The notes beneath the pieces are model-generated. The model was given only the letters and a program-made list of their open reading frames with translations, was not told where the DNA came from and made no database searches. From contig QMUB01000075.1 in NCBI GenBank assembly GCA_003663695.1, positions 1-6,387 of the forward strand: a DNA stretch of 6,387 nt. Direction: 5' to 3'. This DNA comes from Thermococci archaeon. GTDB taxonomy: Archaea; Methanobacteriota_B; Thermococci; Thermococcales; Thermococcaceae. This document shows positions 1 through 5,334 of the stretch, piece by piece (positions within the stretch are counted from its first letter, which is position 1; every line of letters starts with the position of its first letter). The position numbers and the translations under genes were made by a program.

Positions 1-2
1 CC

Positions 3-257
3 GCGACAAGCGGATACAATACAGGAATTAACAATAAAGCAATAAGGGAGATATGAAGACAAGCGGGAGCTCCCGAAGATAAAGGGGCGGGCATCAAGCT
101 TTATGTAAAAGTGGGAGAGAAGATAAAGGAAGGAGATCCATTATTTACAATTCACGCCGAGAGCGAAGCCAGATTGGAGCAGGCTATAGTCACCGCTAGA
201 AGAAGCGATCCAATAAAGATCGAGGGGATGGTTCTTCAGAGGATAGGAAATCTTTGA
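3..257 (+). pseudogene. deoA: AMP phosphorylase (AMPpase), C-terminal part, frame interrupted by TGA
   Basis: AMP phosphorylase converts AMP plus phosphate to adenine and ribose-1,5-bisphosphate, the first step of the archaeal pathway that feeds nucleoside monophosphates to type III RuBisCO. Only the C-terminal domain is present. The visible motifs are SGYNTGINNKAIREI, then [39 protein letters not shown] and the ending [13 protein letters not shown] before TGA at 255-257. These match the C-terminal alpha/beta domain of the AMPpase/thymidine phosphorylase family. The frame carries an in-frame TGA at 54-56, exactly where one residue is expected between REI and RQAGAP, and the phase is unchanged on both sides. 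This is therefore a point nonsense change or a sequencing error, not an indel. The rest of the tail looks intact, so decay, if real, is recent. The gene extends beyond the left edge and converges on maf with a 10-bp gap. Family identity is solid; pseudogene status is inferred from this one codon. Confidence 0.72.
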
Positions 258-267
258 TCCATCATTT

Positions 268-822
268 TTACCATGGACTGAAGCCAAGCTTTCCAAGCTC
301 TACGATTATCCTTATTGGGAATCCCATGACGTTGTAGTAGTCCCCCTCTATCCCTTCCACCAAAAGCGCGCCTTTTCCCTGAATCCCATAGGCACCTGCT
401 TTGTCCAGAGGCTCTCCCGTTTTTACATAGGCTTTAATTTCCTCCTCATTTAAATCCCTGAATTTTACCTTGGTGGTAACGGCATTTGAGATTTCCCTGC
501 CCTCGTGGATTATGCAGTATCCTGTTATCACATCGTGCACTTTTCCACTCAACGCTTTGAGCATTAAAATCGCTTCTTCCTCATCTCTGGGCTTCCCTAA
601 TATCTTCCCATTAAGGACAACTATTGTATCAGCCCCTATTATCGTTCCCTCTTCCCTCTCATAAACTTCCCATGCCTTTCTCTTCGCAACATCCACGGCA
701 TATTTCACGGGATCCTTGAAGTCGCTCCTTTCTTCAGCTCCGCTTGAGACTATCCTGAAATCTTTGAAAAACATCTCCAGTATTTCTCTCCTTCTGGGGC
801 TTTTTGAAGCCAGAATGATCAT
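268..822 (-). CDS. maf: Maf-family nucleoside triphosphate pyrophosphatase (dTTP/UTP type)
   Basis: A cytoplasmic house-cleaning enzyme that hydrolyses non-canonical or excess nucleoside triphosphates to the monophosphate and pyrophosphate. The 184-residue protein has the full family signature: N-terminal ILASKSPRRREIL (residues 3-15, with R10-R11 at the phosphate site), SGAEE (27-31), GADTIVV with the presumed catalytic Asp65, GKP (76-78), LSGKVHDVITGY (91-102) and GEPLDKAGAYGIQG (136-149). The SPRR and GADT motifs resemble the YhdE (dTTP/UTP) branch rather than the YceF branch, so the substrate class is inferred from motifs. The start chosen is ATG at 822. It lies 5 nt after a GGTGG on the minus strand and begins MIILAS as in the family. 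An in-frame TTG at 840 would add six residues that do not fit the family. It is transcribed divergently from rpl7ae and ends 10 bp from the AMPpase stop. Confidence 0.95.
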   Translation of the reverse strand: MIILASKSPRRREILEMFFKDFRIVSSGAEERSDFKDPVKYAVDVAKRKAWEVYEREEGTIIGADTIVVLNGKILGKPRDEEEAILMLKALSGKVHDVITGYCIIHEGREISNAVTTKVKFRDLNEEEIKAYVKTGEPLDKAGAYGIQGKGALLVEGIEGDYYNVMGFPIRIIVELGKLGFSPW

Positions 823-872
823 CCAACCCACCTGATTCAAGTTAAAAGGGATGCATTTTAAGTATTTCGCAA

Positions 873-884
873 CCTTTAAAAAGG
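873..884 (-). promoter_or_regulatory. Possible TATA box for maf
   Basis: Read on the minus strand, CCTTTTTAAAGG resembles an archaeal TATA element. Transcription would begin about 25 nt downstream, near 854, giving a leader of about 30 nt before the ATG at 822. A second A/T element at 853-864 is an alternative with a shorter leader. The element is near-palindromic and sits 7 bp from the rpl7ae TATA box, so the two genes appear to share a compact divergent promoter. The position is inferred and no start site is known. Confidence 0.4.
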
Positions 885-899
885 AAAAGATTTAAATAG
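883..899 (+). promoter_or_regulatory. Promoter (BRE + TATA box) of the rpl7ae cluster
   Basis: A purine-rich BRE-like GGAAAAGA is followed by TTTAAATA at 891-898, a good match to the Thermococcales TATA consensus. The predicted start of transcription is about 25 nt downstream, near 920, leaving a leader of about 40 nt before rpl7ae. This is the best candidate promoter for rpl7ae, rps28e and rpl24e together. Confidence 0.7.
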
Positions 900-961
900 C
901 CATCGCACATTTGCCTATTCGAAAGCTTAGATGAACGATGAAAAATTTGGAGGGATGTGAG

Positions 962-1333
962 ATGGCAAAGCCAAGTTACGTAAAGTTTGAGGTGCCAGCG
1001 GAGCTGGTTGAAAAGGCTTTAGAAGCAGTTGAACTTGCCAGGGACACCGGAAGGATTAGGAAGGGCACAAACGAGACCACAAAGGCTGTTGAAAGGGGTC
1101 AAGCCAAGCTCGTGGTAATAGCCGAAGATGTTGATCCCGAGGAGATAGTTGCCCACCTTCCGCCACTGTGTGAGGAGAAGGAGATCCCCTACATATATGT
1201 CCCAAACAAGAAGGAATTGGGTGCTGCTGCTGGTATTGAGGTCCCATCAGCGAGTGTTGCTATCACAGAGCCCGGTAAGGGCAGGGAATTGGTCGAAGAT
1301 ATTGCCGCTAAGGTCAAGGAGCTCGCAAAGTGA
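962..1333 (+). CDS. rpl7ae: 50S ribosomal protein L7Ae
   Basis: A kink-turn RNA-binding protein. It is part of the large ribosomal subunit and in archaea also a core subunit of C/D and H/ACA modification RNPs and of RNase P. The protein is 123 residues, the usual archaeal length. The RNA-binding signature [20 protein letters not shown] spans residues 31-50, followed by VVIAEDVDP (51-59), [15 protein letters not shown] (66-80) and KKELGAAAG, then the VPSASVAI strand. The start is ATG at 962, giving [12 protein letters not shown]. An in-frame ATG at 938 would add eight residues and place the upstream GGAGG (949-953) inside the gene, so it is less likely. The gene leads a cluster with rps28e (57-bp gap) and rpl24e. 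The leader is unusual: it carries a tandem GATGAA and a nine-codon upstream ORF (see findings). Confidence 0.97.
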   Translation: MAKPSYVKFEVPAELVEKALEAVELARDTGRIRKGTNETTKAVERGQAKLVVIAEDVDPEEIVAHLPPLCEEKEIPYIYVPNKKELGAAAGIEVPSASVAITEPGKGRELVEDIAAKVKELAK

Positions 1334-1390
1334 GCTCCTTCTTATCCTTTCACAGGCGAGATTTTAATTTAAAGAATAGAGGTGTGAGAG

Positions 1391-1600
1391 ATGGCAGATG
1401 AAGGATACCCATCTGAGGTTATTGAGATCATTGGAAGGGCAGGAGTTACAGGTGGCGTTACTCAGGTCAAGGTTCGCGTTTTGGAAGGAAGAGACAAGGG
1501 AAGGGTCATCAGAAGAAACATTAAAGGTCCAGTGAGGGTTGGAGACATAGTAATACTAAGAGAAACCGAGAGGGAAGCAAGGGAAATCAGGAGGAGATGA
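1391..1600 (+). CDS. rps28e: 30S ribosomal protein S28e
   Basis: Small-subunit ribosomal protein with an S1-type OB fold, located near the mRNA exit region of the archaeal and eukaryotic 30S/40S subunit. The 69-residue protein has the family core: a short N-terminal stretch, then [20 protein letters not shown] (15-34) and [20 protein letters not shown] (42-61), ending in the basic EAREIRRR tail. The ATG at 1391 follows GAGGTG (1380-1385). Its stop at 1598-1600 lies two bases before the rpl24e ATG, so the two are almost certainly translated from one transcript. No promoter of its own is convincing. The AT-rich stretch at 1361-1374 lies too close to the start. Confidence 0.96.
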   Translation: MADEGYPSEVIEIIGRAGVTGGVTQVKVRVLEGRDKGRVIRRNIKGPVRVGDIVILRETEREAREIRRR

Positions 1601-1602
1601 AC

Positions 1603-1806
1603 ATGGCAAGATGGAACGTTTGCTCATACTGCGGGAAGGAATTCGAGCCAGGGACGGGCAAGATGTTCGTAAGGAATGACGGAAGAGTTTTCTTCTTCTG
1701 CTCGGGGAGATGTGAAAAGTACTTCCTCATGAAGAAGAATCCGAGAAAGCTCAAGTGGACAAAGGCATTCGAAGAAGCAAGGCTCCAGAGAGCCAAAAGG
1801 AAGTGA
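1603..1806 (+). CDS. rpl24e: 50S ribosomal protein L24e
   Basis: Small zinc-ribbon protein of the large ribosomal subunit. In 67 residues it carries CSYC near the N-terminus (C7, C10) and CSGRC (C33, C37), the expected C-X2-C-X22-C-X3-C zinc site. It continues with [12 protein letters not shown] between the pairs and the characteristic [15 protein letters not shown] before a basic end. The start chosen is ATG at 1603 ([11 protein letters not shown], as in the family). The ATG at 1597 overlaps the rps28e stop and would add only two residues. The Shine-Dalgarno sequence GGAGGAGAT (1590-1598) lies within the last codons of rps28e, which points to coupled translation. It is followed directly by a T-rich terminator. 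Confidence 0.96.
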   Translation: MARWNVCSYCGKEFEPGTGKMFVRNDGRVFFFCSGRCEKYFLMKKNPRKLKWTKAFEEARLQRAKRK

Positions 1807-1822
1807 TTCTTTCCTTTTATTT
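1807..1822 (+). terminator. T-tract terminator after rpl24e
   Basis: TTCTTTCCTTTTATTT begins at the base after the rpl24e stop. Intrinsic termination in Thermococcales relies on oligo-T runs without a needed hairpin, so this likely closes the rpl7ae-rps28e-rpl24e transcript. A further T-rich stretch follows at 1828-1870. Confidence 0.55.
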
Positions 1823-1870
1823 ATCGTAATTTTAATTTACGTATATTCTTTAGTGTGATAATTATTTTAA

Positions 1871-1886
1871 GGGGAAATTTTAAATA
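1871..1886 (+). promoter_or_regulatory. Candidate promoter of the small ORF before cobO
   Basis: GGGGAAAT (BRE-like) is followed by TTTAAATA at 1879-1886, the same TATA sequence as the rpl7ae promoter. Transcription would start near 1907, just ahead of a strong GGAGGT at 1912-1917 and a GTG at 1921. The spacing of all three elements supports a real start point. The transcript could also run on into cobO. Confidence 0.5.
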
Positions 1887-1920
1887 TGACAATGAGGGGA
1901 ATAATTCTGAGGGAGGTTAA

Positions 1921-2028
1921 GTGCGACATAGAATAGTATGGTTCCTATTGGGTGTTCTGCTGGGTAGTGTTCTTTTTGTACTGGAATTCCCACCCAAGGG
2001 TGTTTGTGGATGCATGGACAGTTGTTGA
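1921..2028 (+). CDS. Possible 35-residue single-span membrane peptide (unknown)
   Basis: I do not recognise this protein. A GTG start at 1921 is preceded by GGAGGT with a 3-nt spacer and by a TATA box at proper distance. The product begins MRHRIVW and has a hydrophobic stretch (FLLGVLLGSVLFVL, residues 8-21) after a basic N-terminus, typical of one transmembrane or signal segment. It ends EFPPKGVCGCMDSC, with three cysteines in the last seven residues. A TGA at 2026-2028 closes it. The +1 frame stays open past that stop to a TGA at 2072-2074 and reads VFVDAWTVVDDDAWGTKWVG, so the locus may instead be a longer gene with a frameshift, or a decayed remnant. The short length and lack of a family leave coding status open. 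Confidence 0.35.
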   Translation: MRHRIVWFLLGVLLGSVLFVLEFPPKGVCGCMDSC

Positions 2029-2041
2029 TGACGATGCATGG
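2009..2041 (+). repeat. Direct repeat GATGCATGG, two copies 24 bp apart
   Basis: GATGCATGG occurs at 2009-2017 and again at 2033-2041. Each copy contains the palindrome ATGCAT. The spacing of 24 bp is eight codons, so in the +1 frame relative to the small ORF both copies read Asp-Ala-Trp. They could be paired regulatory sites, coding repeats, or chance. They lie 40 to 75 bp before the predicted cobO promoter, upstream of its TATA-like element. Confidence 0.4.
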
Positions 2042-2080
2042 GGCACTAAATGGGTCGGTCTTCCAACATGCTGATTCTCC

Positions 2081-2095
2081 GAAATGGATAAATAC
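2081..2095 (+). promoter_or_regulatory. Candidate promoter of cobO
   Basis: GAAATGG (BRE-like) precedes ATAAATA at 2088-2094. A start of transcription about 25 nt downstream, near 2115, would coincide with the GGTGAT Shine-Dalgarno site at 2116-2121 and give a very short leader. The match to the TATA consensus is moderate. No RNA-type cobalamin switch is visible in this spacer. Confidence 0.4.
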
Positions 2096-2125
2096 TCCAG
2101 CATATATTCTTCTTTGGTGATTTAA

Positions 2126-2659
2126 TTGAGCGGAAAATGGAAGGAAAAACTCGGACTCGTTCATATTTACACCGGTAATGGAAAGGGAAAAACTACTGCT
2201 GCTTTTGGATTGGCTTTAAGGATGCTCGGCTCAGGAGGTAAGGTTATCATAATCCAGTTTATGAAGGCTCCGAATGTTTATGGAGAGCAGATAAAAGGGG
2301 AAGAATGCGGCATAAGGGTGGAATCCTATGGTTTACCGAAGTTTGTACATGGAAAACCAGAACCTGATGATATTGAGGCTGCAAAAAAAGCTCTTGGGAG
2401 ATCTAGGGAAGTCGTTTCAAGCGGTGATTGGGATTTAGTGATTCTAGATGAAATATGCGTTGCCTTGGGCTTTGGTATGCTGGACGTGGAGGAAGTAAAG
2501 GAGCTTATAAGAAGCAAAGCCGCCAACACAGAACTCGTTCTAACGGGTCGTTACTGTCCGGAAGAGCTTTTTAAGATGGCAGATTATATAACGGAGATGC
2601 GGGAGATCAAGCACCCTTATCAGAGAGGCGTTCTTGCAAGGAAGGGCGTGGAGTTTTAG
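2126..2659 (+). CDS. cobO: Cob(I)alamin adenosyltransferase (CobA/CobO/BtuR type)
   Basis: Transfers the adenosyl group of ATP to the cobalt of cob(I)alamin or corrinoid precursors to make adenosylcobalamin, in the cytoplasm. In 177 residues it shows the atypical P-loop GNGKGKTT (17-24), QFMKA (44-48), the Walker-B-like DLVILDEI (103-110), LTGRYCPEEL (139-148), and the family-specific end ADYITEMREIKHPY (152-165) ... GVLARKGVEF (168-177). These separate it from the unrelated PduO and EutT types. The start is TTG at 2126, supported by GGTGAT at 2116-2121 with a 4-nt spacer; no ATG lies nearby at a plausible place. Its neighbours are translation genes and ndk, so context does not explain it. 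It probably serves corrinoid salvage for B12-dependent enzymes such as class II ribonucleotide reductase or methylmalonyl-CoA mutase, which is inference. Confidence 0.93.
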   Translation: MSGKWKEKLGLVHIYTGNGKGKTTAAFGLALRMLGSGGKVIIIQFMKAPNVYGEQIKGEECGIRVESYGLPKFVHGKPEPDDIEAAKKALGRSREVVSSGDWDLVILDEICVALGFGMLDVEEVKELIRSKAANTELVLTGRYCPEELFKMADYITEMREIKHPYQRGVLARKGVEF

Positions 2660-2661
2660 AA

Positions 2662-2697
2662 GGGTGTTCTTATGGTAACCTCATGGAGGTGACACCC
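2662..2697 (+). repeat. Nested inverted repeat just after cobO
   Basis: An outer pair GGGTGT (2662-2667) and ACACCC (2692-2697) flanks an inner perfect pair ACCTC (2678-2682) and GAGGT (2686-2690) around a 3-base loop. In RNA the outer stem gains a U-G pair. The 3' arms are almost contiguous, while ten bases are unpaired on the 5' side. It starts three bases after the cobO stop and ends about 55 bp before the ndk ATG. It could be a 3'-end hairpin of cobO mRNA or an operator for ndk. No long T run follows directly, so a simple intrinsic terminator is less likely. Confidence 0.5.
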
Positions 2698-2708
2698 GGG
2701 TTTTAGGG

Positions 2709-2720
2709 CAAACCTTTTTA
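2709..2720 (+). promoter_or_regulatory. Weak candidate promoter of ndk
   Basis: CAAACCTTTTTA lies about 35-44 bp before the ndk ATG. If the T/A-rich part serves as the TATA element, transcription would begin near 2741, just before the GGTG ribosome site at 2743-2746. The match to the TATA consensus is poor, so ndk may also depend on readthrough from cobO. Confidence 0.3.
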
Positions 2721-2752
2721 CCCCTTCATCTACAATAGTTTTGGTGTTGCCA

Positions 2753-3271
2753 ATGAGGAAGATTGAGCGAACCCTTGTTATAATTAAGCCCGATGCTGTT
2801 GTTAGGGGATTGATAGGAGAAATAATAAGCCGCTTTGAAAAGAGGGGGCTTAGAATCGTTGGAATGAAGATGATCCACATTGATAGGGAGCTTGCTGAAA
2901 GGCACTATGAGGAGCATAAGGGAAAACACTTCTTTGAGCCTCTGATAGATTACATAACCAAAGCCCCAAGCGTCGTTATGGTCGTTGAAGGGCGCTACGC
3001 AATAAGCGTCGTCAGAAAGATGTGCGGTGCCACCGACCCGAAAGACGCGGAACCCGGAAGCATCAGGGGCGATTATGGCCTTGACGTAGGAGATGCGATT
3101 TATAACGTAATCCACGCATCTGACAGCCCGGAGACCGCAGAGCGTGAAATTGCACTCTATTTCAAAGAGGAAGAACTTCATGAGTACTGCAAAGCTGCTG
3201 ACTGGTTCTACCACTCCCACTGGCACAGGGATGAGGGGGAATTCCTAGACTCCACGAGATGTTTGGAGTGA
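2753..3271 (+). CDS. ndk: Nucleoside diphosphate kinase
   Basis: Transfers the gamma-phosphate of ATP to nucleoside diphosphates through a phosphohistidine, keeping NTP and dNTP pools balanced. The 172-residue protein starts [19 protein letters not shown] (residues 6-24, with Lys12 at the active site) and carries GRYAI (80-84), [18 protein letters not shown] (92-109) and NVIHASDS (118-125), with the phosphoryl-accepting His121. The short insertion [14 protein letters not shown] (55-68) and the extended C-terminal tail after AADWFY are normal for Thermococcales, so it is slightly longer than bacterial NDKs of about 140 residues. The start is ATG at 2753, with GGTG at 2743-2746. In-frame TTG and GTG codons at 2741-2749 would swallow that ribosome site. 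The gene lies between cobO and a GC-rich intergenic element before infB. Confidence 0.96.
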   Translation: MRKIERTLVIIKPDAVVRGLIGEIISRFEKRGLRIVGMKMIHIDRELAERHYEEHKGKHFFEPLIDYITKAPSVVMVVEGRYAISVVRKMCGATDPKDAEPGSIRGDYGLDVGDAIYNVIHASDSPETAEREIALYFKEEELHEYCKAADWFYHSHWHRDEGEFLDSTRCLE

Positions 3272-3294
3272 TTTTTCCTCTTAATTTTTATCTT
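3272..3294 (+). terminator. T-rich terminator after ndk
   Basis: Directly after the ndk stop comes TTTTTCCTC and then TTAATTTTTATCTT, with 19 of 23 bases being A or T by hand count. This fits the oligo-T terminators of Thermococcales. The inner TTAATTTTTAT could alternatively act as a TATA-like element for the RNA candidate that follows, though the predicted start would then fall inside its first stem. Confidence 0.5.
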
Positions 3295-3408
3295 GGGAGG
3301 GTGCTGCTGGGATAACTGTGGCGTCGCATTCTGAAGCCAACTCTCAGCTGCTGTGAACTTGTCGTGTGGCTGTCTTTTGTTCCGGCGAAAGATGAAACAC
3401 CCAACCCC
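3295..3408 (+). ncRNA. Putative structured non-coding RNA between ndk and infB (family unknown)
   Basis: This stretch is about 55% G+C by hand count (63 of 114), against about 35% in the 92 bases after it and 4 of 23 before it. In hyperthermophiles such islands often mark stable RNAs. A closing stem pairs GGG-A-GGGTG (3295-3303) with CACCC-AA-CCC (3398-3407). Inside, 3303-3312 pairs with 3342-3351 (ten positions, one U-U mismatch and one G-U), enclosing a 6/2 internal loop and an upper stem 3319-3325/3333-3339. A third hairpin pairs 3371-3379 with 3386-3394. The whole is a three-way arrangement followed by a T tract. The internal loop above a stem recalls an H/ACA guide pocket, but I see no secure ACA box or kink-turn, so I do not name a family. 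No open frame of note covers it. Boundaries are estimates. Confidence 0.42.
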
Positions 3409-3418
3409 TTCTTTTTCT
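3409..3418 (+). terminator. T-tract after the putative RNA
   Basis: TTCTTTTTCT follows directly on the CCCC that closes the outer stem. This is what the end of an independently terminated archaeal RNA would look like, and it lies well upstream of the infB promoter, so it does not belong to infB. Confidence 0.4.
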
Positions 3419-3455
3419 AACAGAGACAGAAACCCTGACAGTGCCCTTAAAAAAA

Positions 3456-3472
3456 GCCAAACTTTTAAAAAT
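3456..3472 (+). promoter_or_regulatory. Promoter of infB
   Basis: GCCAAA (BRE-like) precedes CTTTTAAAAAT, with TTTTAAAAAT at 3463-3472. Transcription would start near 3491, giving a leader of about 27 nt to the preferred infB ATG at 3518. This probably drives infB and rnp4 together. Confidence 0.6.
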
Positions 3473-3517
3473 CCAGCACTTTAGTTAAGCTTAGTTAGGA
3501 TCATGGAGAGTGATATT

Positions 3518-5311
3518 ATGAAAAAGATTAGACAGCCGATTATAGCGGTTCTCGGTCATGTGGATCACGGAAAGACCACGCTACTTGACAGAATCCGTAA
3601 AACAAATGTTGCGGGCAAAGAAGCGGGAGGAATAACCCAGCACATCGGAGCCACGGAAGTCCCGATTGGAGTTGTTAAGGAGATAGCGGGCCCCCTTTTA
3701 AGCCTCTGGAAAGGTGAGATTAAGCTTCCGGGCCTTCTCTTTATAGACACTCCTGGACACGAGGCGTTCACGAGCCTTAGGGCGAGAGGAGGTAGCCTAG
3801 CCGATTTAGCAATTTTGATCATCGATGTAAATGAGGGCTTCCAACCCCAGACTCTCGAGAGCATAGAGATACTCAAGAAATATAAAACACCCTTCATAGT
3901 TGCGGCTAACAAAATTGACAGGATTAAAGGATGGAAAGTTAAGGAAAATGAGGCTTTCCTCTTAAATTTCAAAAAGCAGGATCAGAGAGCTCAGCAGGAG
4001 CTTGAGACAAAGCTATGGGAGGTCATAGGGAAGTTCTATGAGCTGGGTTTTCAGGCAAACCGCTTTGACAGGGTGCAGGACTTCACAAAGGAGCTAGCTA
4101 TAGTGCCAATTTCCGCCAAGTATGGCATTGGTGTTGCGGAGCTCCTGGTTTTGATTGCCGGGTTATCTCAAAAATACCTGGAGCAGAAGCTTAAGATCGA
4201 GGTTGAGGGTCCCGCAAGGGGCACAATCCTAGAAGTTAGAGAAGAACTGGGCCTGGGAACAACCATAGATGTTATAATTTACGATGGAACCCTTAAGAAG
4301 GATGACACGATTGTGGTGGGGGGAAAGGATAGAGCCATCGTTACGAAGATAAGGGCACTTCTGAAACCCAAGCCCCTAGATGAGATCAGAGACCCAAGGT
4401 TCAGGTTTGATCATGTGGAAGAAGTTGCTGCGGCATCGGGTATTAAGATTGCAGCACCCGATTTGGATGGTGCTCTGGCAGGTTCCCCCATAATTGCGGC
4501 TAGAAGCGAAGAGGAGATCGAAAAGGCTAAAGAGGAAATCCTGAGTCAGATAGAGCGTATAAAAATTGAGAGCGGCGAAATAGGTGTTATAGTCAAGGCA
4601 GATACCTTAGGAAGCCTTGAAGCCTTAAGCAAAGAGCTTCAGGAGAAAGATATCCCCATAAGAAAGGCGGATGTTGGAGATATAAACAAAACAGATGTCA
4701 TGGAAGCACTGAGTATAAAGGACGAGAACGAGTATCTTGGGGTAATCTTCGGCTTCAACGTCAAAATTAATGAGGATGCCAGAGAGGTTGCTGAAGCCAA
4801 GGAAATCCCAATCTTCGTGGGAAATGTAATCTACAAGGTGATTGAGGATTACGAGAGATGGCATGGAGAAAAAGAGGAGGAGAAGAAGAGAGAGCTGCTA
4901 GCACAGACGAAGTTCCCAGGAGTTATAAGACTCTTTGCGGATGAGCGCTATATTTTTAGGAGAAGTCATCCTGCAATAGTGGGCATAGAGGTTCTGGAAG
5001 GTCGTATAAAACCGGGATATCCTCTAATAAAGCAGAACGGCGAGAGAATTGGAATCATTAAGTCAATAAAATCCAAGAGTAATTTCATAGGTGAAGCTAA
5101 GAAAGGGGATCAGGTGGCGGTTGCCATAGAGGGCCCGATGGTCGGAAGGCACATACATCCCGGAGAGATCCTTTATGTTGATATTTCGAGGGATGAGGTC
5201 ATAAGGCTCGTGAAGGAATTAAGAAGCGAGCTGGATGAGACTGATGTTAGGGCTCTTAAGGAAACAGCCAAGGTTAAGAAACAGAAAGATCCCTTCTGGG
5301 CAACCCTTTAG
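3518..5311 (+). CDS. infB: Translation initiation factor IF-2 (aIF5B)
   Basis: A ribosome-dependent GTPase of the IF-2/eIF5B family that promotes subunit joining during initiation. The 597-residue protein shows G1 GHVDHGKT (13-20), the switch stretch with GGITQHIGA (37-45), G3 DTPGHEAF (77-84), G4 NKID (131-134) and G5 SAK (199-201). A beta-barrel domain II follows from about 225 (EGPARGTILEVREELGLG), then domain III with VIVKADTLGSLEAL and a domain IV barrel with FRRSHPAIVGIEVLEGRIK, ending DPFWATL. It lacks the long N-terminal extension of bacterial and eukaryotic forms, as usual in archaea. ATG at 3518 (MKKIRQPIIAVLG) fits the family and has GTGAT just upstream. An ATG at 3503 would add MESDI and has a weaker site. 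The P-loop is uninterrupted: no intein is present. rnp4 follows after 23 bp. Confidence 0.97.
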   Translation: MKKIRQPIIAVLGHVDHGKTTLLDRIRKTNVAGKEAGGITQHIGATEVPIGVVKEIAGPLLSLWKGEIKLPGLLFIDTPGHEAFTSLRARGGSLADLAILIIDVNEGFQPQTLESIEILKKYKTPFIVAANKIDRIKGWKVKENEAFLLNFKKQDQRAQQELETKLWEVIGKFYELGFQANRFDRVQDFTKELAIVPISAKYGIGVAELLVLIAGLSQKYLEQKLKIEVEGPARGTILEVREELGLGTTIDVIIYDGTLKKDDTIVVGGKDRAIVTKIRALLKPKPLDEIRDPRFRFDHVEEVAAASGIKIAAPDLDGALAGSPIIAARSEEEIEKAKEEILSQIERIKIESGEIGVIVKADTLGSLEALSKELQEKDIPIRKADVGDINKTDVMEALSIKDENEYLGVIFGFNVKINEDAREVAEAKEIPIFVGNVIYKVIEDYERWHGEKEEEKKRELLAQTKFPGVIRLFADERYIFRRSHPAIVGIEVLEGRIKPGYPLIKQNGERIGIIKSIKSKSNFIGEAKKGDQVAVAIEGPMVGRHIHPGEILYVDISRDEVIRLVKELRSELDETDVRALKETAKVKKQKDPFWATL

Positions 5312-5334
5312 TTTTAATTCTTTTTGGTGATCCC

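Noticed and set aside
54..56. TGA read as selenocysteine in AMP phosphorylase
   Set aside because: Thermococcales lack the Sec system, the enzyme has no known Sec position, and no SECIS-like element is visible after the stop.
1361..1374. TATA-like ATTTTAATTTAAAG before rps28e
   Set aside because: It is too close to the ATG (about 20 bp) to leave room for a start site and the GAGGTG ribosome site; rps28e more likely belongs to the rpl7ae transcript.
1860..2125. Cobalamin riboswitch upstream of cobO
   Set aside because: No B12-box-like conserved core or large multi-stem fold is visible, and this class is essentially bacterial.
1880..2164. A 94-codon open frame on the minus strand across the spacer before cobO
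   Set aside because: It overlaps the cobO start, has no ribosome site or recognisable motif, and opposes the promoter and Shine-Dalgarno signals seen on the plus strand.
2726..3226. A long minus-strand open frame opposite ndk
   Set aside because: It lies fully antisense to a well-conserved ndk gene and its translation resembles no protein family; it is a by-product of codon bias.
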